Program-made: the position numbers and the translations under genes
Assembly (NCBI GenBank): GCA_963809765.1
Contig: CAWEKT010000001.1
Coordinates: 930,001-994,000, forward strand
DNA from: JACVRM01 sp963809765
GTDB lineage: Bacteria > Actinomycetota > Thermoleophilia > Gaiellales > Gaiellaceae
Length of the DNA stretch: 64,000 nt
Direction: 5' to 3'
Notes under the pieces: generated by a model
What the model saw: the letters and a program-made list of their open reading frames with translations, nothing else
The model's database searches: none
Told to the model about the DNA's origin: nothing
Part shown: positions 46,507 through 55,600 of the stretch, piece after piece
How the letters are laid out: each line of letters opens with the position of its first letter
How positions within the stretch are numbered: position 1 is the stretch's first letter

Positions 46507-46828
46507 GCACCTGCCCTGCCTGCGGTGCGGATTCCCCGCCGGGCGCGCGCTTCTGTCCGGCCTGCGGGTTCGCGCTCGACGGCGGCACGACAGCGGCGAC
46601 CGGGAGCTCGCTCGCACCGTTGCCTCAGCAGCCGAGTCGCTCTATGCGCAGACCCGCGAGCACTACCTCGAGGCGCTTGCCCGGTGGTATGCGGAGAGCG
46701 GCGACACAGCCCGCGCGGTTGCGTGTCTCGAGGCCGCCGCCGCCTCGCTCGAGGGCGAGGCGGCCGAGCACCTCCGCGAGCGAGCCGCGCGTCTGGCCGG
46801 GCCGATCGCGCCGCCGACGTCGCCCTAG
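46503..46828 (+). CDS. Zinc-ribbon/helical protein coupled to the kinase (one frameshift)
   Basis: About 108 residues. GTG 46503 gives STCPACGADSPPGARFCPAC, a zinc ribbon with CPAC-x12-CPAC spacing. Near 46617 the frame changes; the resumed part is helical: TVASAAESLYAQTREHYLEAL, RWYAESGDTARAVACLEAAA (TPR-like) and a Pro-rich end at TAG 46826. Such ribbons often accompany actinobacterial kinases as an extra sensing or docking domain, here as a separate, coupled polypeptide. Its stop shares CTAG with the convergent gene. Confidence 0.68.
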
Positions 46829-47165
46829 TCCGGCTCCGGTTCGGGTTCCTCGAGCGGCATCATCACTTGCTCGAGGTCGCCCTCGGCCCAGAGCGCCTCG
46901 ACCGTTCTCCGGATGACGTCGTCCGAAATCTCCTCGACGACGACCGCATCCACGCCGCCCCAGAAGTCGATGCCGCCGCCGTACTCCCGGTATGCGCCCA
47001 CTTCGCCATGAGGGTGCGAATGTTTCGCACGGTGTAGAAGGTCGCTCCCCACCGGCGGCCGTCGGGGGTCCGTACCTCGACATCGAGGTTGTCGTCACCG
47101 ACGGGAAGCTGGAGCCCGTGATCGAAGATCGTGAGCTGGAGGTCTCCGAGGCTCACCCTGCGCAC
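46825..47165 (-). CDS. Small hypothetical protein (one frameshift)
   Basis: About 113 residues after repair near 47000. GTG 47165 gives RRVSLGDLQLTIFDHGLQLP, then VEVRTPDGRRWGATFYTVRN, IRTLMAKW, and, in the other frame, YREYGGGIDFWGGVDAVVVE, EISDDVIRRTVEALWAEGDL, ending in an acidic tail EEPEPEPD. The predicted soluble beta-alpha fold has no known domain that I recognise. Lies between the zinc-ribbon gene and the SARP gene, with the latter 69 bases upstream on the opposite side of a convergent arrangement. Confidence 0.6.
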
Positions 47166-47233
47166 GGGGCCCTAGCCTAGGTCTCGAGCGCTTCGGCGTA
47201 CCACGCGCCGACCAGCACGAATCCGCACGGAGG

Positions 47234-48847
47234 TCACGTGGCCGCGTCGAGCGACCAGGTGAACCGGGTCAGCGCGCTCGGCGGGCTCAGTCCGCCCGGC
47301 CGTACGCCGCGACGAACCACGACCGTGGCGGCGCGGGCCCCCGCCACGACCTCCGCGCGAAGCGCGCCCAGGCCATCCTGGCGCCAGCGGGGAGACAGGC
47401 CCATGACGAGGAGAGACTGCTCGGTGGCCGCATCCAGAATGCTCGCGGCACCCGGAGGAAGCAGCACCGGCTCGGTGACGACTCCCGCGAGCTGCTGAAC
47501 CGCGAGCGCGGCCGTTGCCAGCAGGCGGCTCGCGTCCCGACGCTCCCCCGCGGCGTCGGCTTCGGTGCCGAGCAGGCGCAGCGGCGACCCGGTCGCCCCT
47601 GCAAGCCACGCGCCGAGCTCGAGCGCGCCCCACTCGTGCTCTCCGCCGCCGAACGGTACGAGCACCGCCGAGGGCTCGGCGGCCCCCGAGCGTGCGAGCA
47701 GCGCAACGTCCGACGGGGCTCGTTCGAGGACGGTCTTCACGGGTCCCTCACGGAGATCGCCGTCCACCCCTGCGGCCGTCGGGTGCAGGAGCAGCAGGTC
47801 GACCTCTTGCTGCTCGCTCAAGCGGCACACGTCCTCCTCCCAGGCGTCCGACGTGAACGCCGCGGCGCGAGCGCTCACGCTCCGCTCCAACAGCCCTGCG
47901 CGTCGATCGTGGAGCGTGGCCGATGCCTGCGCGAGCTCGGCAGGTGAGACGAGCCGGGCGAGCACCAGCTCGTGCGGGCTCGTGGAGCGAGCGAGGGGCT
48001 CGGCCAGTTGCAGCTGCGCGTCCAGCTCATCGTCACTTCGGGGCACGAGCAGGATCGAGCGCCCGGTCGCCGCGGCGCGAGCCGTCGCGGCTGCAGGCGC
48101 GGACGCGGGCGCGTCGAGCGCCGGATCCTGGTTCAGGATCGCCTTCTCGAGCTGCTGCAGGGCGGGGCTGGGGTCGATGCCGAGCTCGTCGACGAGGACG
48201 CGCCTCGTCTCCTGGTACGCCTCCAGCGCCTCTGCCTGCCTGCCGGCCCGGTAGAGCGCGCGCATCAGCTGCCCCCGTGGGCGCTCGCGCAGCGGCTGCG
48301 ACCGAATCAGCCCTTCGAGCTCTCCAGTCACCTCGCCGTGCCGGCCGAGCGCCAGATCTGCCTCGATCCGCTCCTCGAGGGCGACCAGGCGAAGCTCCTC
48401 GAGCCGCCCGATCGCGTTCTGAGCAAACGGCTCGAAGGCGAACTCGGCGAGCGCCGGCCCCCGCCACAGATCCAGCGCCTCGCCGAGGAGGCGGGCCGCG
48501 CCGGCCGGATCGGGCCCGAGCTGTTCCCGGGCGGTGCCCAGCAGCTGCTCGAAACGGGTGAGATCGATCGAGTCAGGCTCGACTGCCAGCAGGTAGCCGG
48601 GCGACCTGGTCACGAGGCGCTCGCGGCCCAGCACCTTGCGCAGCTGCGACACGTAGACCTGCAGCGCATGGGCCGCCGTCTCCGGCGGCTTTTCGCCCCA
48701 CAGGTCGTCGATGAGGCGATCGTTGGGGACGACTCGATTGGCGCTGAGGAGGAGGATCGCGAGCAGTGCGCGCTGCTTGGCGCCGCCCAGGGTCAGCGCG
48801 GCGCCCGCGTCGAGCACTTCGAGCGGGCCGAGAATCCTGAACTCCAT
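47234..48847 (-). CDS. SARP-family transcriptional activator with UspA-like C-terminal domains
   Basis: A 537-residue regulator; start ATG 48847 begins the fold (EFRILGPLEVLDAGAALTL). Residues 1-95 form the OmpR-like winged helix (LGGAKQRALLAILLLSANRV, HALQVYVSQLRKVLGRERL), 96-245 the BTAD helical domain (LRERPRGQLMRALYRAGRQA, VLVDELGIDPSPALQQLEKA). From about 275 there are two UspA-like units: SILLVPRSDDELDAQLQLAE and VLVPFGGGEHEWGALELGAW, the latter ending LLVMGLSPRWRQDGLGALR. SARPs normally have NB-ARC/TPR extensions, so a Usp-like sensor (nucleotide?) is notable. Heptamer repeats start 15 bases from its start codon. Confidence 0.88.
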   Translation of the reverse strand: MEFRILGPLEVLDAGAALTLGGAKQRALLAILLLSANRVVPNDRLIDDLWGEKPPETAAHALQVYVSQLRKVLGRERLVTRSPGYLLAVEPDSIDLTRFEQLLGTAREQLGPDPAGAARLLGEALDLWRGPALAEFAFEPFAQNAIGRLEELRLVALEERIEADLALGRHGEVTGELEGLIRSQPLRERPRGQLMRALYRAGRQAEALEAYQETRRVLVDELGIDPSPALQQLEKAILNQDPALDAPASAPAAATARAAATGRSILLVPRSDDELDAQLQLAEPLARSTSPHELVLARLVSPAELAQASATLHDRRAGLLERSVSARAAAFTSDAWEEDVCRLSEQQEVDLLLLHPTAAGVDGDLREGPVKTVLERAPSDVALLARSGAAEPSAVLVPFGGGEHEWGALELGAWLAGATGSPLRLLGTEADAAGERRDASRLLATAALAVQQLAGVVTEPVLLPPGAASILDAATEQSLLVMGLSPRWRQDGLGALRAEVVAGARAATVVVRRGVRPGGLSPPSALTRFTWSLDAAT

Positions 48848-48861
48848 CGGGGCGGGCGGCA

Positions 48862-48904
48862 CTGAGCGGATCTTGACGGCTGCTTGAGGGCGTGGCACGA
48901 GCCT
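48862..48904 (+). promoter_or_regulatory. SARP-type promoter between the SARP gene and the 87-residue gene
   Basis: CTGAGCG (48862), TTGACGG (48873) and TTGAGGG (48884) at 11-base steps, then 8 bases to GAGCCT (48899-48904). It faces the + strand gene at 48949 and lies 15 bases upstream of the SARP start, so binding could also autoregulate the SARP gene. A 7-bp hairpin GGGCTGC-ATC-GCAGCCC (48914-48930) follows in the leader. Confidence 0.7.
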
Positions 48905-48948
48905 GCGGTCATCGGGCTGCATCGCAGCCCCTGACCAAAGGATTCGAC

Positions 48949-49212
48949 ATGACCCGCACCACCACGCTTGACCGCCTCCCCCGGGAGCTCGCCTACCGCG
49001 TGAGCGACGGCATCGAGGTCTGGCTCCTGTGGATGAGGAGCGACAACAGCCTCCGCGTCCTCGTGGTCGACGGACGGATCAACGACAGCTTCGAGTTTCC
49101 CGTCACGAGCGATGTGGCCATCGACGCCTTCAACCACCCGTTCGCGTACGCGGCCCATCGCGGTGTCGCCTACGCGTCGCGCAAGCGGACGGGTGACGTG
49201 GTCTACGCCTGA
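48949..49212 (+). CDS. Small cytoplasmic hypothetical protein, member of the SARP-type regulon
   Basis: An 87-residue product. ATG 48949 is preceded by AAAGGA. No signal peptide. Seen: RLPRELAYRVSDGIEVWLLW, RVLVVDGRINDSFEFPVTS, AIDAFNHPFAYAAHRGVAYA. Predicted mixed beta fold with His/Tyr/Arg-rich surface. I recognise no family. It is the only regulon member without export features and could be a regulatory or chaperone-like partner. Terminates at the hairpin at 49237. Confidence 0.7.
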   Translation: MTRTTTLDRLPRELAYRVSDGIEVWLLWMRSDNSLRVLVVDGRINDSFEFPVTSDVAIDAFNHPFAYAAHRGVAYASRKRTGDVVYA

Positions 49213-49236
49213 TCAGGCTCGACCGTCCTGCGGCCC

Positions 49237-49256
49237 GCCCCGCGGCCACGCGGGGC
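49237..49256 (+). terminator. Hairpin terminator after the 87-residue gene
   Basis: GCCCCGCG (49237-49244) / CGCGGGGC (49249-49256), loop GCCA, 25 bases after the stop of the 87-residue gene and just upstream of the next SARP-type promoter. No U-tract. Confidence 0.6.
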
Positions 49257-49293
49257 GCGCGACCGCGTGCACCGGGGCCGGCGTGGGTCGCCC

Positions 49294-49336
49294 TTGAGCG
49301 CGTCCTGAGAGCCCCTTGAGGGGTGCATTCGAGGCT
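49294..49336 (+). promoter_or_regulatory. SARP-type promoter upstream of the secreted subtilisin
   Basis: TTGAGCG (49294), CTGAGAG (49305) and TTGAGGG (49316) at 11-base steps, then 8 bases to GAGGCT (49331-49336). The start codon at 49375 has GAAGGAGAT upstream. Same geometry as the other three sites. Confidence 0.75.
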
Positions 49337-49374
49337 CCAGAGGTCGGGCTGCAACCCCCACTGAAGGAGATCCG

Positions 49375-51405
49375 ATGCACGCCACGCTCATCCGCACCGT
49401 CCTCGTCCTCACCATCGCCCTGGCTGCTGTGACCGTTTGCTCGCCTGCGGCCTTCGCCTCATCGGCGGCGGTCGACGGACGGGTTTCCGACGAGCTGCGC
49501 TCCACCGGCGCGGTGGAAGCGCTCGTCGAGGTCTCCTTCGAGGAGGGCTTCGCGCACATCGAGCGCGCCGCCGTACAGAACGACACGGGCGGCGTCGTGG
49601 TGCTCGACCGGCTCCAGCAGCTGCCGCTCGCGCTCGTCCGCTTCACCAGCGAGCAGGCGCTGCGCGACGTCGCGAGCGCCACGGGCGTCGTCGCGATCCG
49701 CCCGAACGCCGAGCTGCGCGCCTCGCTGGTCCAGAGCCTTGGGCTCGTCCGGCAGCCGGAGGTCGTAGCCGCCGGGCACGCCGGGCGCGGTGCATACGTG
49801 GCCGTGCTCGACACCGGGCTGGACTACCGCAGTCACCCCGCCTACTTCGGGCCCTGCCCCTCCCCGGGCGCGCCGGGCTGCCGGGTCGCGGCGACCTTCG
49901 AGGCGGCGCCGGACGACGGTGCGCTCGACGACGGAGGCCATGGAACGCACGTGGCGAGCATCGTCGCCCGCGTGGCGCCGGGCGCGAGCATCATCGGCAT
50001 CGACGTCTTTCACGTCGAGCGTGACGCCCAGGGTCAGCTCGTGCGCCTCGCGTCTGTCGCCGACATCGCCCGGGCGGTCAACTGGGTCGTCGAGCAGCGG
50101 CGTCGCGGCCTCAACATCCGTGCCCTCAATCTGAGCCTCGGCGGCGGCTCGTACACCGGCGCCTGCCGGGACGACTACGGGCTCGGCGTCGCACGTGCGG
50201 CAGGCATCCTTCCGATCGTCGCCGCCGGCAACGGCGCGTACGGCCAGCGCGGCCGCGAGGGGCTGTTCACGGACGGGATCGCAAGCCCGGCCTGCGTGCC
50301 CGGCGCCGTTGCGGTCGGCTCCGTCCACGACGCCGCGTTCGGCCCGTATCGCTCGGCACACTGCACGGACACCGTCACCGCACCGGACCTGGTCTCCTGC
50401 TTCTCGCAGACGGGCGCCCGCCTTTCGCTCTGGGCTCCCGGCTCGAGCATCGACGCGGCCGGTGGGGTGAAGAGCGGGACGTCCATGGCAGCCCCGCACG
50501 TCGCCGGCGCCGTCGCAGTGCTCGCCGGCGCACAGCCGTCTGCAAGCCCGGACCGCATCGAGCAGGTCCTGGTCGGCAGCGGCCCCGAGATTCGCGATCC
50601 ACGCAACGGCGTCGTCCGCCGGCGGCTCGACCTCGCTGCTGCGGTCGGCGCGCTCGTGGGCGTTGCCCGCCCCCAGCCGCAGCCGCAGCCGAAGCCGGCG
50701 CCCCGCCCGCAGCCGACGGGGCCGACGGTCGCCTCCCCCGCTCACTCGGTCGCGTACCTGGCCGCAGCCGGGCCGACGACCGTTCCGGTCGACGTCACGA
50801 TCAGCGGACGTGGCGGGGCAGCGCGGGTCGGGCGTCTCTTCCTGTACGTGAGTCGCGAGGGCGGCGCCTGGCAGCTCGCCCGCGTTCGCACGGTCAGCGT
50901 CCTGAGCCGCGGCCTGCAGCGCACAGCCGTCGTCAGGACCGCACTTGCCCCTGGGTTCCGCTACACGTTCGCCACCCGGGCGAGTGACACCGCTGGACGG
51001 CTGAGCGGAATGGCCTACGGCGCACCGTTCCGGCTCGACGCGCACGAGGAGCGCTCCTCGTCGATCGCGTGGTCGCCCGGCTGGCTGGAGGCGAACCAGG
51101 GGCGAGGTCATGGCGCCCTGCTGCGCTACGCCACTGCGCGGCAGGCGACGGCCACGCTCGGGTTCACGGGCTCTTCGGTCGGCTGGCTCGCCCGCACCGG
51201 AGCCGGCCGTGGGCACGCCTACGTCTTCGTGGACGGGGTCTTCCGCATGACGGTCGATCTCGGGCCACGTCAGGGCGCGGCAGCCCGGCGGGTCGTGTTC
51301 AGCCAGGCGTTCGCGTCGCCGGGTCCGCACACCCTGCAGATCCAGGTCGTGGGCACTCCGGGCAGGCCGCGTGTCGACGTCGATGCATTCCTGGTACTCG
51401 GCTAG
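49375..51405 (+). CDS. Secreted subtilisin-like serine protease (S8)
   Basis: A 676-residue exported protease. Signal peptide MHATLIRTVLVLTIALAAVT, cleavage near AFA-S. A pro-region of about 100 residues precedes the catalytic domain, which has all four key residues: Asp in VAVLDTGLDYRSHP (about 145), His in GGHGTHVASI (about 189), oxyanion Asn in AAGN (about 283) and Ser in KSGTSMAAPHVAGA (about 369). A Pro/Gln/Lys linker (QPQPQPKPAPRPQP) leads to two C-terminal beta-rich domains (TISGRGGAARVGRLFLYVS, YVFVDGVFRMTVDLGPRQGA). Controlled by a SARP-type promoter. Confidence 0.95.
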   Translation: MHATLIRTVLVLTIALAAVTVCSPAAFASSAAVDGRVSDELRSTGAVEALVEVSFEEGFAHIERAAVQNDTGGVVVLDRLQQLPLALVRFTSEQALRDVASATGVVAIRPNAELRASLVQSLGLVRQPEVVAAGHAGRGAYVAVLDTGLDYRSHPAYFGPCPSPGAPGCRVAATFEAAPDDGALDDGGHGTHVASIVARVAPGASIIGIDVFHVERDAQGQLVRLASVADIARAVNWVVEQRRRGLNIRALNLSLGGGSYTGACRDDYGLGVARAAGILPIVAAGNGAYGQRGREGLFTDGIASPACVPGAVAVGSVHDAAFGPYRSAHCTDTVTAPDLVSCFSQTGARLSLWAPGSSIDAAGGVKSGTSMAAPHVAGAVAVLAGAQPSASPDRIEQVLVGSGPEIRDPRNGVVRRRLDLAAAVGALVGVARPQPQPQPKPAPRPQPTGPTVASPAHSVAYLAAAGPTTVPVDVTISGRGGAARVGRLFLYVSREGGAWQLARVRTVSVLSRGLQRTAVVRTALAPGFRYTFATRASDTAGRLSGMAYGAPFRLDAHEERSSSIAWSPGWLEANQGRGHGALLRYATARQATATLGFTGSSVGWLARTGAGRGHAYVFVDGVFRMTVDLGPRQGAAARRVVFSQAFASPGPHTLQIQVVGTPGRPRVDVDAFLVLG

Positions 51406-51426
51406 GTACCGCCGTAGACTGACCGC

Positions 51427-51825
51427 ATGCTGCCCTGGGAGACGACGAAGCGACTCCTGCGGCTCCAGGGCGTCGCGGACGAGCTGCTTGCAACGGCACG
51501 CGCCGGCACCGCCGACTCGCCCGAGGCGCTTGCCTTCCAGGTCGACTCCGTGATCGGGGAGGTGCGCTCGCTGCTGGCGGAGCACGACGCCGCGCTTGCC
51601 GGTGAGTTCGAGCGCATGGTCGCGCGGGCCGACCGCCGAGTCGATGCCGGCCGACGTGCGTGCTGCGGTTCTCGCCGGCTGGCTGCGAGCGGGGCTGAGC
51701 GTCGAGTCGCTGGATCAGCAGCGCGCGGCAGCCGCGCCTCCACCGAGGCGCGGCGGCGCAAGCAGACCATCGGTTTCAAGATCCGCTCGCCGATCACTCG
51801 CGAGCAGGAGCCCGAGCAGAGCTAG
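51427..51825 (+). CDS. Small helical hypothetical protein (two compensating frameshifts)
   Basis: About 132 residues. ATG 51427 gives LPWETTKRLLRLQGVADELL, EALAFQVDSVIGEVRSLLAE, EFERMVARA. A first extra base near 51635 takes the frame to AESMPADVRAAVLAGWLRAG and a second near 51738 returns it to ARRRKQTIGFKIRSPITREQ. With both removed the product is a plausible helical protein with a basic C-terminus. Function unknown. It lies between the subtilisin gene and the collagen-like gene, all on the same strand. Confidence 0.62.
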   Translation: MLPWETTKRLLRLQGVADELLATARAGTADSPEALAFQVDSVIGEVRSLLAEHDAALAGEFERMVARADRRVDAGRRACCGSRRLAASGAERRVAGSAARGSRASTEARRRKQTIGFKIRSPITREQEPEQS

Positions 51826-51905
51826 AGCTTGTCGCTCTAGACACGTCTTCTTCCCCTGTCGCATACTCGGCCGACTCTGTCACCGAGGAGGGGGTGCTGA
51901 TCTCC

Positions 51906-52534
51906 ATGCGTCATCTGAAGAAGCGCTTGTCACCGGCGCTGCTGCTGTCCATGCTCGCGCTGCTCGCCGCACTGGCCGGCACAGCCGGGGCGGTCGACTC
52001 GCCGGCCACGGCGGACCGTGCCACGACGCCCGATGGGGTCGCGGCGGCGGTGGCGACGAAGCCGGCGGCACTCGCGCAGCGCGGCCCGCGCGGGCCGCGT
52101 GGGCCGCGTGGGCTACGTGGGCTTCGCGGCCTGAGAGGGTTCGCGGGGCCGCCCGGCACCGCCCGGGGCCATGGGTGCGACGGGTGCGGCCGGTGCGACA
52201 GGGTGCGCAGGGGCCTGCAGGGCCGGCGGTGCGCCCGGTACCGCGCTCGGGTACGCGCACATCAACTCCGACGGCACCGTCGACCTCGCCCGTTCCAAGG
52301 GGGTGGCGGCCTCGAACGTCGGCAAGCCGGGAACCGGCGTCTACTGCCTGAACGGGCTCGCGCTTCACGCCCGCGAACGCCGTGGCCTCGGCGGGTCCAA
52401 CGGGCACAGCCTTCGTCGCGGTCACGCAGATCGGCGTGGCGTTCGGTTGCGGCGCCGGGACGCAGGTCTCGCTGCTGCTCGTCAACCTGGGCGGGACTGC
52501 AGCAGACAACGAGTTCATGGTCTTGCTCAACTAG
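51906..52534 (+). CDS. Secreted collagen-like (Gly-X-Y) protein (frameshifted)
   Basis: About 209 residues. ATG 51906 (or GTG 51894) gives RHLKKRLSPALLLSMLALLA, a signal/anchor segment. A stretch of Gly-X-Y triplets starts at about residue 60: GPRGPRGPRGLRGLRGLRG, then GFAGPPGTA and, after a shift near 52165, GAMGATGAAGATG with further triplets. The C-terminal domain is YAHINSDGTVDLARSKGVAA, GVYCLNGLAFTPANA, TGTAFVAVTQIGVAFGCGAG, ending FMVLLN at TAG 52532 after another shift near 52365. Resembles bacterial collagen-like proteins with a trimerising C-terminal domain. Possibly a surface fibre. Confidence 0.78.
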
Positions 52535-52600
52535 CGGCCTGCCGGCCGGGGCCGGCAACTTCTGCCTGCCCCGGCCGGCCTGCTACAGAGATCCGCACGC

Positions 52601-55600
52601 ATGGACGTCGTCGGCGGCTTCCTGATCCTCGCGGTGCTGGCCTGGGCCGCGTTCAAGCTCCTCGAGCAGCTTCGCACCGCAGTGACGACCCGCTGGCGTG
52701 CCCGCGCGGTACTGCGCCGCCCACGACGACCGGCGACGACCGCTTCGTGGAGCTCGCGCTCCGGCTCGGCGGCGAGCACGCGACCGTGGACTCGCTGGAA
52801 CGGGATGCGCGCTTCATCCAGGCGCGAGACGAGCTGGTGGCGCCCGCGATGCCCGCCGACGTCGTCGTGCGCCTCGCGCGGCACGGTCAGGCTGCGCCGG
52901 CTGCCCTCGGGCTGTCTGCGCTGGCGGCTCGCGCCGCTGCACCGCCCGAGACGACCGACTGGGCCCTCCGGACGCTCAAGCGCTGCGCACCCGAGCTGGA
53001 GCCGCTCGCTCTTCCGGGTGCTGCTCCGTCACGCCGACCGGCCGGTGATCGGATCGGCGCTGTCGCAGATCGACGAGGGTGTCTCGTGGGACGCGCTCGC
53101 CGAGTTCGTCCGCGATCGGCAGCAGCACGAAGAGGTCACCGTCGAGACCTTCCGGCGGAACGTCGCTCGCCGCCTGGCCGACGACCTCGAGCGGTTCATC
53201 GACCGCTACGAGCACGACCTCGGGCCGGGGTTTCGCCAGGCATTTGACGACTGGCGCACGACGACAGTCGACACCGAGTTCCTGACCGGCTTCGCGCGGG
53301 TGTGGGAGCGGCCGTACGACGCGCCGCCCGACCCTCCTCGTCGGTCGCCGCCGTGAGCTCGTCGAGATGATCCTGTCCGCGCTCGAGGTCGAGCCTCGAC
53401 GCTCCCTGCTCCTGGTCGGCGAGCCGGGCGTCGGGAAGACGGCGCTCGCCCGTGCGGCGCTTCGAGCGGCTGCCAAGCTCCTTCATCGTCTTCGAGGCGA
53501 CTGCGGCACAGGTGAACGCCGGCGCGATCTACATCGGCGAGCTCGAGGGCCGGGTCGCCGACATTGCGGGCCGCCTCAAGGAGCCATCGAGCCGTCTGGC
53601 TCCTGCCCGGGTTCGAGGAGACGCTCTACGCCGGCCAGCACACGCGCAGCCCGCAGGGGATGCTCGACGCGCTGCTCCCGCACGTCGAGTCGGGGCAGCT
53701 CACGATCGTCGGCGAGATCTCGCCGACCGCAGCGGAGCTGCTGCTGGGCGAGCGGCCCCGCGTCGCCGCCGCCTTTGATCTCGTCCGCGTGCGGCCGTTG
53801 GACGAACGCGAGGCGATCCAGGTCGCCCAGCACGCGCTCGAGCACGACGGGCTCGACGTGGAGACGGACGAGCAGACGCTCGCCGAGGGCTACGAGCTCG
53901 CTCAGCAGTTCCTGCCCGCCCTCGCCGCCCCGGGCAACCTGCTGCGGCTCCTGTCGGCGACGGCAGCCGAGGCCGCCGAGCAGGAACGCGCTCGATTCGC
54001 CACGCCCGACCTGCTCGCGGCGCTGGCGGCGAGCTCCGGGCTGCCGTTGGCCGTGCTGGACCCGAACGAGCCTCTGCAGCTCGACGACGTGCGCGCGTTC
54101 TTCGGCGGGCGAGTCCTCGGTCAGGACCGAGGCGGTCGACTGCATCGTCGAGCGCATCGCGATGGTCAAGGCGGGGCTCACCGACCCGACGCGCCCACTC
54201 GGGGTCTTCCTGCTTCGTCGGCCCGACCGGCACCGGCAAGACGGAGATCGCCAAGGCGCTCGCGGAGTTCATGTTCGGCTCGCCGGCGCGGCTGATCCGG
54301 CTCGACATGAGCGAGTTCCAGACGCCCGACGGGCCTCGAGCGGCTGCTCGCGGACTCGAGCGTCGACCCGCGGGCCGCGAACCTGATCGCCTCGGTGCGC
54401 AAGGAGCCCGTTCGCCGTCATCCTGCTGGACGAGTTCGAGAAGGCGGCGCGCGCCGATCTGGGATCTCTTCCTGCAGGTGTTCGACGACGGCCGGCTCAC
54501 CGACCAGCGCGGCCGGGTAGCCGACTTTCGCCGCTCGGTGTTCATCCTGACGTCGAATGTCGGCTCGTCGCTCGCGGCGCACCGGGGAGTCGGCTTCGTC
54601 CCGGCGGAGAGACACGTTCAGGCCGGCAAAGGTCGAGGAGGCCGTCCGGCGGTCGTTTCGGCCCGAGTTCCTCAACCGGCTCGACCGAGTCGTCGTCTTC
54701 CGGCCGTTCGAGCGGGCGGACATGCACGCGCTCCTGGACAAGGAGGTGGCCGATGCCCTGCGGCGCCGCGGCATCCGCAGTCGGCCGTGGGCCGTTGAGC
54801 TCGACGACTCGGCGTCCGCCTTCCTGATCGAGCAGGGCTTCAGCCCCGAGCTCGGCGCTCGACCCCTGAAGCGTGCGGTCGAGCACCACCTGCTCGCGCC
54901 CATCGCGGCTGCGATCGTCGAGCAGCGCGTTCCGCAGGGCGACCAGTTCCTGCTCGCGAGCGCGCCCGACGGCAGACGGATCGAGGTCACCTTCGTCGAT
55001 CCTGATGCGCCGTCCGATCTACCGGCTGATGACGACCAGCGCCGCGGGGGATCTCCGTGCGGTGGCACTCCATCGCCAGGGCGGCCCCGGTGCGGTCGCG
55101 GTCGTCCTTGGCGAGCTCCGCCGCGTCGCCGCGGAGATCCGCAGCACGGAGATCGTCGAGCGAAAGACCGAGGGGCTGCGCGCGATGGGCGAGCCGGGCT
55201 TCTGGGAGCGAGAGAGCCGCTTCGCCACGCTCGGCGAGGTCGAGTATCTCGACCGGCTGCAAGCTGCCCTCTCGACCGCGGAGCGGCTGGCCCGCCGGCT
55301 CGAAGGCCAGCGCCGGGACACCAACGGCGGGGCGGCCGACCTCGCGGCTCTGCTCGCCGTGCGGCTGCATGTGCTCGACCGTGCCCTGGCAGGCATCCGA
55401 ACGGGCTCGCCGTCACAGGTGTTCGTGCGAGTCCGCGGCTCGTCGGGCGAGGGGGACGAGCAGGGCCGCCTGGCCGCCGCGCTCGCGGAGATGTACCGAG
55501 GTTGGGCAGCCCGGCGGGGCATGCGGGCCGAGTCCATCGAGCTTGGCGGCGGCTCCTCAGAGCACGTGCTGGCAGTGAGCGGCCTGGGCTCGGGTGACAT

